From the NCBI RefSeq assembly GCF_005871185.1, contig NZ_SWKN01000008.1:1-64000 (forward strand): a DNA stretch of 64,000 bases, read 5' to 3'. This DNA comes from Limnobacter alexandrii. GTDB lineage: Bacteria; Pseudomonadota; Gammaproteobacteria; Burkholderiales; Burkholderiaceae_B. Of the stretch, positions 53,096 to 61,485 are shown one piece after another. The notes below the pieces were generated by a model. That model saw nothing but the letters and a program-made list of their open reading frames with translations. It did no database searches and was not told where the DNA came from. Numbering within the stretch: position 1 is the first letter of the stretch; each line of letters opens with the position of its first letter. The translations under genes were made by a program, and so were the position numbers.

Positions 53096-54736
53096 ATGAC
53101 ATTCAAACTTTCCGCAGTCGCCTGTGCAGTGGTGCTGTTGGTCAATTCGCATTTGCAATTTGCGCATGCGCAAACTTCGCCTGACAGTGCGCCCGGTTCC
53201 CAGTCCAACAGCGACCCATATCAAGAACCCAGCTTTGCCGTGTCCGGGTTTGAAGTAGTGGGGCCAGAACTGGTTCCGCGCGAGCAGGTAATGGCTGTGC
53301 TCAGCGGCTTCTCGGGACGGGAAATAACTTTTTCCGATTTGCGGGCCGCAACCGTTGCGGTAGAGCAGTTGCATGCCGAGGCAGGTTACGAAGTTGTACG
53401 CGTGTTGATTCCGGAACAGGAAATCAATCCTGGCGAGAAACTCAAGCTGCAAATTGTGGACGCCCGGCTTGATGTGGTCACTGTGGCGGGTAACGACTAC
53501 TTCACCTCAGAATCCATTCAAGAAAGTTTGGTGGTGTTGCAGCCTGGTGCCTTGATCAACACCGTGGACATGGACAAAAACCTGCGATTGATCAACGACA
53601 ACCCGGCAAAAATTGTTCGCGTACGCCTGGAGCCCAGCGACAAACCCGGCTTGGTGGATGCAAAGGTACAGGTGTCCGATCAAAATCCCTTGGCAGCCTA
53701 TTTGACTCTCGACAACTCAGGCACCAATGCGACGGGTGACTTCCGCATGGGCCTTGCCCTGCAACACAACAATGCATTCAACAAAGGCCACATGGCCTCG
53801 TTTCAATATGTCACTTCTCCGGGCCGTTGGTCCGATGTTGAAGTGTTCGGCTTGAATTACAAAGTACCCTTTTATGGTTTGAACTCATTGCTGGAAATGG
53901 CTTATAGCGATTCCAACGTCGATGCAGGAAACTTGAGTGTGGGGTCCAGTTCTGTGTCGGTGGCAGGTGCCGGTACCACGGCGGCTATTCGTTGGGTGAA
54001 GCTGTTGGACCGCTTGGCCGGTTTTGACGCAAGGCTCACGTTTTCCCATGAAATCAAGGAATTTGTAAGTCAGGTACAACTCAACGGTTTTGGCCCCAGT
54101 TTGGTGCCGGAACTGGAAAGCAGGCCGGTGGGCGTGTCTTATTCCATGACCGAGGCGCTGGACTCCCGCCAGCGGGCATTTCAAATTGGCTACTTCAAAA
54201 ATTATGTAACTGGTGGTAACAATTCCACCGCGCAGTACCAAATGACCAACCCGGCCGCAGAGGCCAATTTCGATGTGATTCGGGCCAACGCCAGTTGGTC
54301 TGAACAGGTCATGCCCGGCTGGCGCTTGACTGCACAGCTGGATGCGCAGCACACCGATTACTCATTGATTCCCGGTGAGCAGTTTGGCGCGGGTGGCGTT
54401 TATTCCGTACGTGGTTTCGAGGAGCGTGTCATTTCTGCAGACCGGGGTACACGGCAGTCGCTCGAGTTGATGGGTCCGAATGTCAGCAAAACTTTCGGCA
54501 CATTGTTCGAACGTTTACAGTTTGTGGGCTTTGTGGATGCGGCGCAGTTGAAATTCAACAACCCGGTTTTTGGTTCGCCTGTTGAACCACATTTGATGTC
54601 CTACGGTGTGGGCGCGCGTTTCGCTTTCTCCCCCAAACACCAGTTTCGAGTTGACATAGCCAAGGTTGTGTCAGGCGTGCCTATTCAACCGCATGGTGAT
54701 GTGATGTTGCACGTCACTTTTGCCACTTCCCTGTAA
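53096..54736 (+). CDS. TpsB-type outer-membrane transporter (ShlB/FhaC family)
   Basis: The 546-residue protein has a signal peptide (AVACAVVLLVNSHLQFAHA), two POTRA domains (about 45-190; FAVSGFEVVGPELVPREQV begins the first), and a 16-strand barrel ending with a terminal aromatic-free LHVTFATSL. Loop L6 carries VYSVRGFEER, the conserved VRGY-like motif. The LDNSGTNATGDFRMG start of the barrel is typical. It exports the adjacent TpsA protein in two-partner secretion. TpsA follows by 11 bases. Confidence 0.92.
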   Translation: MTFKLSAVACAVVLLVNSHLQFAHAQTSPDSAPGSQSNSDPYQEPSFAVSGFEVVGPELVPREQVMAVLSGFSGREITFSDLRAATVAVEQLHAEAGYEVVRVLIPEQEINPGEKLKLQIVDARLDVVTVAGNDYFTSESIQESLVVLQPGALINTVDMDKNLRLINDNPAKIVRVRLEPSDKPGLVDAKVQVSDQNPLAAYLTLDNSGTNATGDFRMGLALQHNNAFNKGHMASFQYVTSPGRWSDVEVFGLNYKVPFYGLNSLLEMAYSDSNVDAGNLSVGSSSVSVAGAGTTAAIRWVKLLDRLAGFDARLTFSHEIKEFVSQVQLNGFGPSLVPELESRPVGVSYSMTEALDSRQRAFQIGYFKNYVTGGNNSTAQYQMTNPAAEANFDVIRANASWSEQVMPGWRLTAQLDAQHTDYSLIPGEQFGAGGVYSVRGFEERVISADRGTRQSLELMGPNVSKTFGTLFERLQFVGFVDAAQLKFNNPVFGSPVEPHLMSYGVGARFAFSPKHQFRVDIAKVVSGVPIQPHGDVMLHVTFATSL

Positions 54737-54747
54737 GGAAAGACACC

Positions 54748-57700
54748 ATGAAATCCAATCGTCTTTCAAGCCCCCGTTTGAATACCCAGTTTCGTCGCAA
54801 GGCCGTGGCTTTGGGCGTGGCCATGGCCATTGCCAGTTCAGCGTATGCCAACCCCACCGGCATGTCGGTGGTTGCAGGGCAGGCCACCGCGCAAACCATT
54901 GGCAACCTGATGCAGATTACCAATACGCCAGGTGCCATTCTGAATTGGCAGCAGTTCAACATTGATGTGGGGCAAACCACGCAATTTATTCAGCAAAATG
55001 CAGCCAGCCAGGTATTCAACCGCGTTACGGGCGGCGATGTGTCACAAATTCTTGGCACCCTTCAAAGCAACGGGCAAGTGTTTTTGATCAACCCGGCCGG
55101 CGTGTTTTTTGGCCAGGGTGCCGTGGTCGACACAGCAGGCTTTTTGGCCAGTACCTTGGCCGCGTCCAACACCGATTTGTTGAATGGGCATTTGAAATTC
55201 AGCGATTCCACTGGCACAGCGGGTGGCATTGTGAACCAAGGTAGTTTGACGACACACTCGGGCGGCTCTATTGTTTTGTTGGCCCCCAGCATTGAAAACA
55301 GCGGCATTATTCATGCCGAGGGCGAGGTGCTTTTGGCTGCAGGCCACAGCGTCACGATTGTGGACATGCGGCACCCCACTATCGGCCTGACTGTTGCTGC
55401 CAAAGACGGCGACAAAGCTGTGAACCTTGGTCAAATCATCAGCAAAAATGCATCCCTGTTTTCGCATTTGGTGAAAAACAGTGGTGTGGTTGAAGCCACG
55501 GGTGCACAGGTGGGCGAGGGTGGTGTTGTTCGTTTCATCGCTCAGGGCGATGCATTGATAGGCGGGCAGGTTCTCGCTGAAAGCGCGCAGGGTAAAGGTG
55601 GTGAAATTGACATTACTGGCGAACGCGTGGCGGTGCTGAGCGGTGCCCGAATTTCTGCGGATGGCGCCACAGGTGGCGGTACCGTGCATGTGGGTGGTGG
55701 CTGGAAAGGGCAAGACGCCAGCCTGGCCAATGCGCAACAAACCGTGGTGCAGGCCAATGCCCAAATTTCTGCCAACGCCACAGCCAATGGCAATGGCGGT
55801 GAAGTGGTGGTGTGGGCTGATGGGCACACAGCTGTAGATTCTGAAGTGCAGGCCAAGGGCGGTGCTTTGGGTGGCAATGGTGGTCGTGTAGAAACCTCAG
55901 GCAAGCAAAGCCTGGCAGTCAGTGTGGCTGCGAATACATCGGCAGCCAATGGTGAGGCAGGGCAGTGGTTGATCGACCCAGCTAACCTGACAATTGTGGA
56001 TCAAATTCCGCAGGGTGGATTCGACCTTGAACAAAGCCAGCAAAGTCCATTTTTCTCCACAGACGACATCAACTCAACCTTCTCTCCCACTGAATCATTT
56101 TTGCTCAACAGCACGGTGGTGGCGGGTTTGGAGAACAATGGTTTTGTGCAAATTTACACATCCGGTACACAACCCGGAGACGGTAATCTGACCATCTCAG
56201 CCCCGATTCTGATCGATGAGAATTTTACGCAGAGTTCGGGAATCAACCCTTTGCTGTTTCTTGAGGCCAAAGGCGAGATCAATATCGATGCAGCGGTGGG
56301 TTTGAATCCCGGTCAGCTGGCGTTTGATGGCTTTGATTTGAACTTAAGCTACGACATTGCCAAACCGGTTTACATCGATGCCCCGCTTTTTTTGGGAAAT
56401 TCCGGCAGTTTGATTTTGTCGCCCTATGATGTGGGTACTGCCATGCCCACCAACACACCGGGACAGTTGCCACTTGATGGGGTGAACTTGCTTTCCGGCA
56501 TGAACAACACCGGTTCAAGCGGCCCCTTGTTACTGAATCAAATTACGACAACAAGTGCCATCGCCACCGATCCCATGACCGAACAAAATTTGAATGTCGG
56601 GCCTGGAAAAACAATCAAACTGAATGTTCTGGGCGCAAATCTTCAGGTCAATCAACTGAGTTTGTTCGGCATCGAGACCACGCCTCTCACCGACATTCGG
56701 GTTGGGGTCGACAATTTCGATCTGCCGTCTCCAATTCAAGGCAATCTTCAGTACAACCAGTTAGATGCCAACAACCTGACCGTGGATGCTGGCAGCACGG
56801 TGTCTACATTCACCCTATTTGATCCCGAAGTGTCATTTGATTTGAATCCAAGCACCAACTTGAATCAATTGACCTCTAGCGGCAATGTGAACTTCAACGG
56901 TGGCTTTAACCAAATTGCTGAAATTGATACCAATTCAGGTACCCTGAATTTCCTGAGCAGCGAGGGCAGCAGCAGTTCACCTTTCGGTTTCTATCAAATT
57001 GGCGATATTGATGCTGGCACGGGAACTACCATTAATTTGGTGGGATCCAGCCTGTCCTACCAAAAGGCGGTGCTGAATGGAACCTTCAATGTGATGCCTG
57101 GCGAATTTGGTTCTTCTGCCTCATTGAATGCGATTGACACTGATCTGAATGGAAGTATCAATTTTGCCCCGGGTTTTGCTAATGCAAGTTTTCAGGCGCT
57201 CGGTATGGGCGCCAATTCACGAATCAATCTGTCGGCGGGTTCCTATCTTGAGTTGGGAAGGGCATTCGCATCGTCCTCATCGGGTGTAACACCAACCGTT
57301 CCACCCAAGCAGCAAGGCGCTTACATTTCCAGCACACAAGGCCAATTTGTTGCCCAACAGGGTGCACGCATCGTCATGAACGGGGCTGCCTCGGATGACT
57401 TTTTCTTCTCAGAGCCTCCCCTCCAAACTGCAAGTTTTCCAGGTTTCCCATCGGGTGGTGCAATTGTAGACATCACGGGTCTGGATGGTCGCCTGGACGC
57501 GCCGGTCACAATTGAAGTCAATGGTTTCCTGAATTCCATTCAAACCGGTACCGAGAATTTTGACTTCAATTCTGAAAGTGGTCTGGAAACACCCATCAAC
57601 ACCCTGGTGATTGAATCAGCCAACATTCAGGTGAATGCAGGTGGTGAAGGAAGTTCACTGAGAATTGGTGAAGTTCAGTTTTCCGAGACGCTGAACTCTG

Positions 57701-60006
57701 ATTTTGAGGCAGTGGTGGATCTTGATTTCAATGGGTCGTTAACTGTGAACTCAGGCAGTGTTCGCCTTGAGGGCAAGAATGTCTCAACCACGGACGGTAA
57801 TCTGACCGTAAATGGCCCCAGCGCCTTGATTGAATTGTCTGGTGACTTCACCTCGGCTGATTTGTTCAATGTGAACCGCACAAACGGTGGTCTATTGGCT
57901 GCGGAAGGTTTGTGGGACAACAGTGCGGTTAACGCCGCCAATGCGGCAACGTCTGCACCATTGAGCAAAGGCGATATTCTGGTCGGTGACGACCTGGCGG
58001 TTACGGGTGGCTTGCTCACCAGTGCAGGCACTGCCAATTCAATCAATATTGCGCCAGATGGCTTCCTTGAACTTCGCAACACTGAAGTAAGCTCAACCAT
58101 CAATGTATCGCCCACCGCTGGCGTTTTACTGGCAACTCAAGACGAAAATGGTGCACCAGTAACGCCGGCAGTACTGAATGGTGCCAACATCAACATGGGT
58201 GGCGATTCCTTCCTTATTGTAGAAACAGATGCAGCAGGTGTGGCCAACTTGAATGGCACAGCCACAATCAGCTCGGGCACACAGGGCAATCTGATTCTTG
58301 CCGGTCGCCGGGCTTACGACCCCATGGCGGTGGACTCAATTCCTGATTCCATGACCCTGAATGTCGGCAGTGGAATCACGCTCAATGTGACGGGTGACGC
58401 AGCCAGCTTGCCCGAGGCACTCCAGTTTTACTATGCTCAACCGGGCGCAGTTCAGCCAGCCAGCAGACCAGTTTTTCTGGTGGGTCAATTAACGCCAGAG
58501 GTAGTGGCGATTGCAGAGTATGAGGATTTCGACGGATTCTCAACACCTGTCACCACAGTGCTTTCTGGCTTTGCCAATCCGTCTTTTGTGATCGACGGTA
58601 CAGCCGATTCGCAGACCAGTGGGCTGACCTGTTCAGTGTCTGATTTCTGCGTGAAGTTTGATGTAAGTCAGGCTGTGAACTATTCAGGGCTGGTAATGAC
58701 CTCACTGGGAGAACCAGCGCCAACCCTGGCCAACAGCGGAGTTGCCTTTGCCCCCGGTGCCGATCTCAGTGGTTTGCGCTACGCATTCCAAAGCATTGAC
58801 GAGATCCGGTTCATGATGGGTTTGAACATCGTGAACATTGCTGATCTTCAAAGTGGTCGCCGCATTGTCAACGGTGCTTCTTCTACTGTGCGCTTGGGGC
58901 CCAATCAGGCCAACGAGACAATCGCCAACAACATTGAAAACAATGGTTTGGTTGAACTGCAAGGCAACTACACCTTCAGTGGTTTGCTCACTGGCACGGG
59001 TACGCTGAGCAACAGCGGTAACTTGGTACTCACCAACAACACGGGTAGCCTGATCCAGAACAACATCATGAACAGTGGCTCCATCAGCAACACTGGTGCG
59101 TATGTTCTCAACGGCCTGGCCTCATCTGGCACAGCAGGCTTTTTCAACAGCGGCAGCTTGACTTTCAATGTGGGCCAGTTCTCCTTCGGTAGCGGAGGCT
59201 ATGTTCAGACCGCAGGCAATCTTAATGTGCAACCCGGCGCAGTCCTGAACGGCAATGTGAATATCAACGGCGGTGCCTTGCGCGGGTTTGCCAGCATCAA
59301 CGGCAACTTGAATGCACAAGGCGGTCGAATTGTTCCTGGCGCGTCTCCAGGTTTGATGACGGTGAGCGGTGATTTGAATCTGGATGCGAACAGCATTATC
59401 GACATTGAAATTGCCGGTAACGGAGGCGTGCAGGGCACTGATTTCGACTGCATCATTGTGCAAGGCAATGCCAACCTGGCGGGGCAGCTGAATTTGATCG
59501 ATATTTCCGAGGGCACTTTGACCGTTGGAGGACAGTACGCCTTCCTCGAAGCCAACACCATCAACGGTGCTTTCGCCGGTGTAGCAAGTTCACCAGCCAG
59601 CTCGGCCTACACATTTTCTTCCCCAGCGGTGGCCAACGCCCTGAATGCGCAGCAAGCGCCGATTCAGCAAATGAGCACATCCACGGTTGCTTTAAGCTCA
59701 CCGCCACCTGTCATGCCAGAACCAACCTCACCCACCAGCCCGACTACCCTGACTCAAACCACAGGTACTTCGGGCTCAACTGTCGGGCAGAACTTGAACC
59801 AGGCTTTCACGCCCACTTCGACGTCTACGTCCACAACTTCGACCAGGTCCAGTGGCGCCACCACCACGACCACTCAACAGGAAAAGCAGGCTGTGACAAC
59901 AGCGAATCAAAGCACGGGCGGAACAACATTCTCCCAGCAGTCCAATGACATTGAGTTGAAAACCACGCAAAGTAATCCACAGCGTGCTTCGGCGGTGTGC
60001 AAATGA
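54748..60006 (+). CDS. TpsA two-partner secretion exoprotein (filamentous haemagglutinin type)
   Basis: The 1752-residue protein has a long signal-peptide region (to about residue 36, with VALGVAMAIASSAYAN) and the TPS domain (about 37-260): ILNWQQFNIDVGQTTQF and GQVFLINPAGVFFGQGA are its hallmark. Then comes a beta-helix of glycine/asparagine-rich repeats (GGNGGRVETSGKQSL, GQWLIDPANLTI). Near the C-terminus a PEP/T-rich, Ser/Thr-rich low-complexity tail (TSTSTSTTSTRSSG) precedes a final AVCK with one cysteine. Cys also occurs at GLTCSVSDFCV. It should be a surface or secreted adhesin threaded by TpsB; the ligand is unknown. Confidence 0.93.
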   Translation: MKSNRLSSPRLNTQFRRKAVALGVAMAIASSAYANPTGMSVVAGQATAQTIGNLMQITNTPGAILNWQQFNIDVGQTTQFIQQNAASQVFNRVTGGDVSQILGTLQSNGQVFLINPAGVFFGQGAVVDTAGFLASTLAASNTDLLNGHLKFSDSTGTAGGIVNQGSLTTHSGGSIVLLAPSIENSGIIHAEGEVLLAAGHSVTIVDMRHPTIGLTVAAKDGDKAVNLGQIISKNASLFSHLVKNSGVVEATGAQVGEGGVVRFIAQGDALIGGQVLAESAQGKGGEIDITGERVAVLSGARISADGATGGGTVHVGGGWKGQDASLANAQQTVVQANAQISANATANGNGGEVVVWADGHTAVDSEVQAKGGALGGNGGRVETSGKQSLAVSVAANTSAANGEAGQWLIDPANLTIVDQIPQGGFDLEQSQQSPFFSTDDINSTFSPTESFLLNSTVVAGLENNGFVQIYTSGTQPGDGNLTISAPILIDENFTQSSGINPLLFLEAKGEINIDAAVGLNPGQLAFDGFDLNLSYDIAKPVYIDAPLFLGNSGSLILSPYDVGTAMPTNTPGQLPLDGVNLLSGMNNTGSSGPLLLNQITTTSAIATDPMTEQNLNVGPGKTIKLNVLGANLQVNQLSLFGIETTPLTDIRVGVDNFDLPSPIQGNLQYNQLDANNLTVDAGSTVSTFTLFDPEVSFDLNPSTNLNQLTSSGNVNFNGGFNQIAEIDTNSGTLNFLSSEGSSSSPFGFYQIGDIDAGTGTTINLVGSSLSYQKAVLNGTFNVMPGEFGSSASLNAIDTDLNGSINFAPGFANASFQALGMGANSRINLSAGSYLELGRAFASSSSGVTPTVPPKQQGAYISSTQGQFVAQQGARIVMNGAASDDFFFSEPPLQTASFPGFPSGGAIVDITGLDGRLDAPVTIEVNGFLNSIQTGTENFDFNSESGLETPINTLVIESANIQVNAGGEGSSLRIGEVQFSETLNSDFEAVVDLDFNGSLTVNSGSVRLEGKNVSTTDGNLTVNGPSALIELSGDFTSADLFNVNRTNGGLLAAEGLWDNSAVNAANAATSAPLSKGDILVGDDLAVTGGLLTSAGTANSINIAPDGFLELRNTEVSSTINVSPTAGVLLATQDENGAPVTPAVLNGANINMGGDSFLIVETDAAGVANLNGTATISSGTQGNLILAGRRAYDPMAVDSIPDSMTLNVGSGITLNVTGDAASLPEALQFYYAQPGAVQPASRPVFLVGQLTPEVVAIAEYEDFDGFSTPVTTVLSGFANPSFVIDGTADSQTSGLTCSVSDFCVKFDVSQAVNYSGLVMTSLGEPAPTLANSGVAFAPGADLSGLRYAFQSIDEIRFMMGLNIVNIADLQSGRRIVNGASSTVRLGPNQANETIANNIENNGLVELQGNYTFSGLLTGTGTLSNSGNLVLTNNTGSLIQNNIMNSGSISNTGAYVLNGLASSGTAGFFNSGSLTFNVGQFSFGSGGYVQTAGNLNVQPGAVLNGNVNINGGALRGFASINGNLNAQGGRIVPGASPGLMTVSGDLNLDANSIIDIEIAGNGGVQGTDFDCIIVQGNANLAGQLNLIDISEGTLTVGGQYAFLEANTINGAFAGVASSPASSAYTFSSPAVANALNAQQAPIQQMSTSTVALSSPPPVMPEPTSPTSPTTLTQTTGTSGSTVGQNLNQAFTPTSTSTSTTSTRSSGATTTTTQQEKQAVTTANQSTGGTTFSQQSNDIELKTTQSNPQRASAVCK

Positions 60007-60017
60007 GGACCCACAAC

Positions 60018-61472
60018 ATGCATCAATTATTGGCCCTTGGACTTTTCGCCTTTGCAATAACAGGCAGCCACACCGCATTGGCCCAAAATATTCAATCCAA
60101 AGACCTGGCACCTGCGGGTGCTGCGTCATCAAGTCAAGCAGCCAAGGCGGTTGTTGGTACCATCAAAGTAGTCACTGGCCTGGTCAATTTGCAAACTGCC
60201 GAGGGCAAAAACAAATTTGCCAGTGCGGGTACCAAGTTGAACGTGGGCGATGTCATCAACACCCAGGCAAAAAGCACCACGGTGCTGGAGTTTATAGACA
60301 CCACGCAGGTGGCACTGCGCCCAAACACGCGCTTTGTGGTTGAAAATTATGAGTACCAACCCGAGCAACCGATTGCCGACAAAGCTGAATTCAAACTGGT
60401 CAAAGGTGGCTTGCGTACCCTGACCGGTTTAATTGGCAAACGTGGCAGTGCCGATGCATTTGCGCTGAAAAGTGAAACAGCCACCATTGGTATCCGTGGC
60501 ACCGATTTCTCCGCTCGAATTTGCAAAGGCAATGAGTGTAATCGTTTGGCCAAAGGCGAGGCTGAAAAAGCCACAGCAACAAATACCTCCACAGCAGATG
60601 TTGCAGGGCGAGTCTCTCAATTGACTGGTGAATCGTTTGCTGTGTCTGCGGAAGGCAAACGCCGTGCTTTGCAAAAGGGCTCGGCTGTGTTTGCCGGGGA
60701 AACCGTCGATGTGTCTGAAGGGGGTTATGCGGTGCTCAGCATGGCTGACTCCACTCGCCTCACTTTGCCGGGCGGAAGCTCCATGCAAGTGGCTGCCTAT
60801 CGTTACGCGCCTGCATCACCACAAACCTCAGTGGCTTCGTTCAAGTTACTGAAAGGGGCTGTGCGTGCAGTAACTGGGGCAATTGCCAAAGCCGAACCCA
60901 ACAACGTGAAGTTTTTCACTGAAACCGCCACAGTGGGTATTCGGGGTACAGCGGTGGATATCGCGTGTACCTCGGTTTCCGGTGGTTTGGTGGTCTGCTC
61001 CGGCGGTGCGAACCTGACGGTTGAGCTGCGAAACGGACAAATCGTGGTGACCTCCGCAGGCGTGAACTCAATCATCGATGCCGGGCAATCTGCGGTCATT
61101 CCAGCAGGTGGCGTGAACATTCAGGTGATTAATTCTCTGACAAACGTATTGGGCAATGTACCCAATGCAGGGCCTTTACCTGAAACAACACCAGCGAATT
61201 TCGAAACGCTGTCGTCTACACCGGTTCAGTCACTGACTCAGGGCAGCGGTTCTTCCGATGAAGGTTCCCAGTTGTTTGTCGCTGTGAACGACGGCACCAT
61301 TGTGATCAGTAACTCCAATCAGGCGCCGCTCGAGGTGAACCGGGGTGAAGGTGCATTTGTTCAAACTCAAAGCAATTTGCCGCCGCAATTGTTGACAGCT
61401 CCGCCCGATGTGATTGTTCAAGACATTACGCTGTCTGCCCCGCCATTCTCGGCGCCCCAGTGTGCGCCCTGA
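60018..61472 (+). CDS. Secreted protein with two FecR-like domains
   Basis: Three in-frame starts exist (59997, 60003, 60018); GAGGA at 60005-60009 favours ATG 60018, giving 484 residues. A signal peptide (LLALGLFAFAITGSHTALAQ) is followed by two tandem FecR-type modules: VNLQTAEGKNKFASAGTKLN to SETATIGIRGTDFS (about 40-170), and ALQKGSAVFAGETVDVSEGG to TETATVGIRGTAVD (about 205-320). The near-identical ATIGIRGT/ATVGIRGT ends show duplication. The C-terminus is proline-rich, ends QCAP. Such proteins often partner CHASE2 cyclases. The cyclase gene follows by 13 bases. Confidence 0.85.
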   Translation: MHQLLALGLFAFAITGSHTALAQNIQSKDLAPAGAASSSQAAKAVVGTIKVVTGLVNLQTAEGKNKFASAGTKLNVGDVINTQAKSTTVLEFIDTTQVALRPNTRFVVENYEYQPEQPIADKAEFKLVKGGLRTLTGLIGKRGSADAFALKSETATIGIRGTDFSARICKGNECNRLAKGEAEKATATNTSTADVAGRVSQLTGESFAVSAEGKRRALQKGSAVFAGETVDVSEGGYAVLSMADSTRLTLPGGSSMQVAAYRYAPASPQTSVASFKLLKGAVRAVTGAIAKAEPNNVKFFTETATVGIRGTAVDIACTSVSGGLVVCSGGANLTVELRNGQIVVTSAGVNSIIDAGQSAVIPAGGVNIQVINSLTNVLGNVPNAGPLPETTPANFETLSSTPVQSLTQGSGSSDEGSQLFVAVNDGTIVISNSNQAPLEVNRGEGAFVQTQSNLPPQLLTAPPDVIVQDITLSAPPFSAPQCAP

Positions 61473-61485
61473 TGGTAGGTAAGGC

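Noticed and set aside
54748-60006. Direct-repeat-rich region as a CRISPR array
   Set aside because: The repeats are variable protein-coding beta-helix repeats in one open frame, with no constant repeat or spacer size.
59776-60132. Long minus-strand frames over the TpsA end
   Set aside because: They mirror the Ser/Thr-rich and signal-peptide coding of the plus strand, have no ribosome-binding site and no recognisable family.
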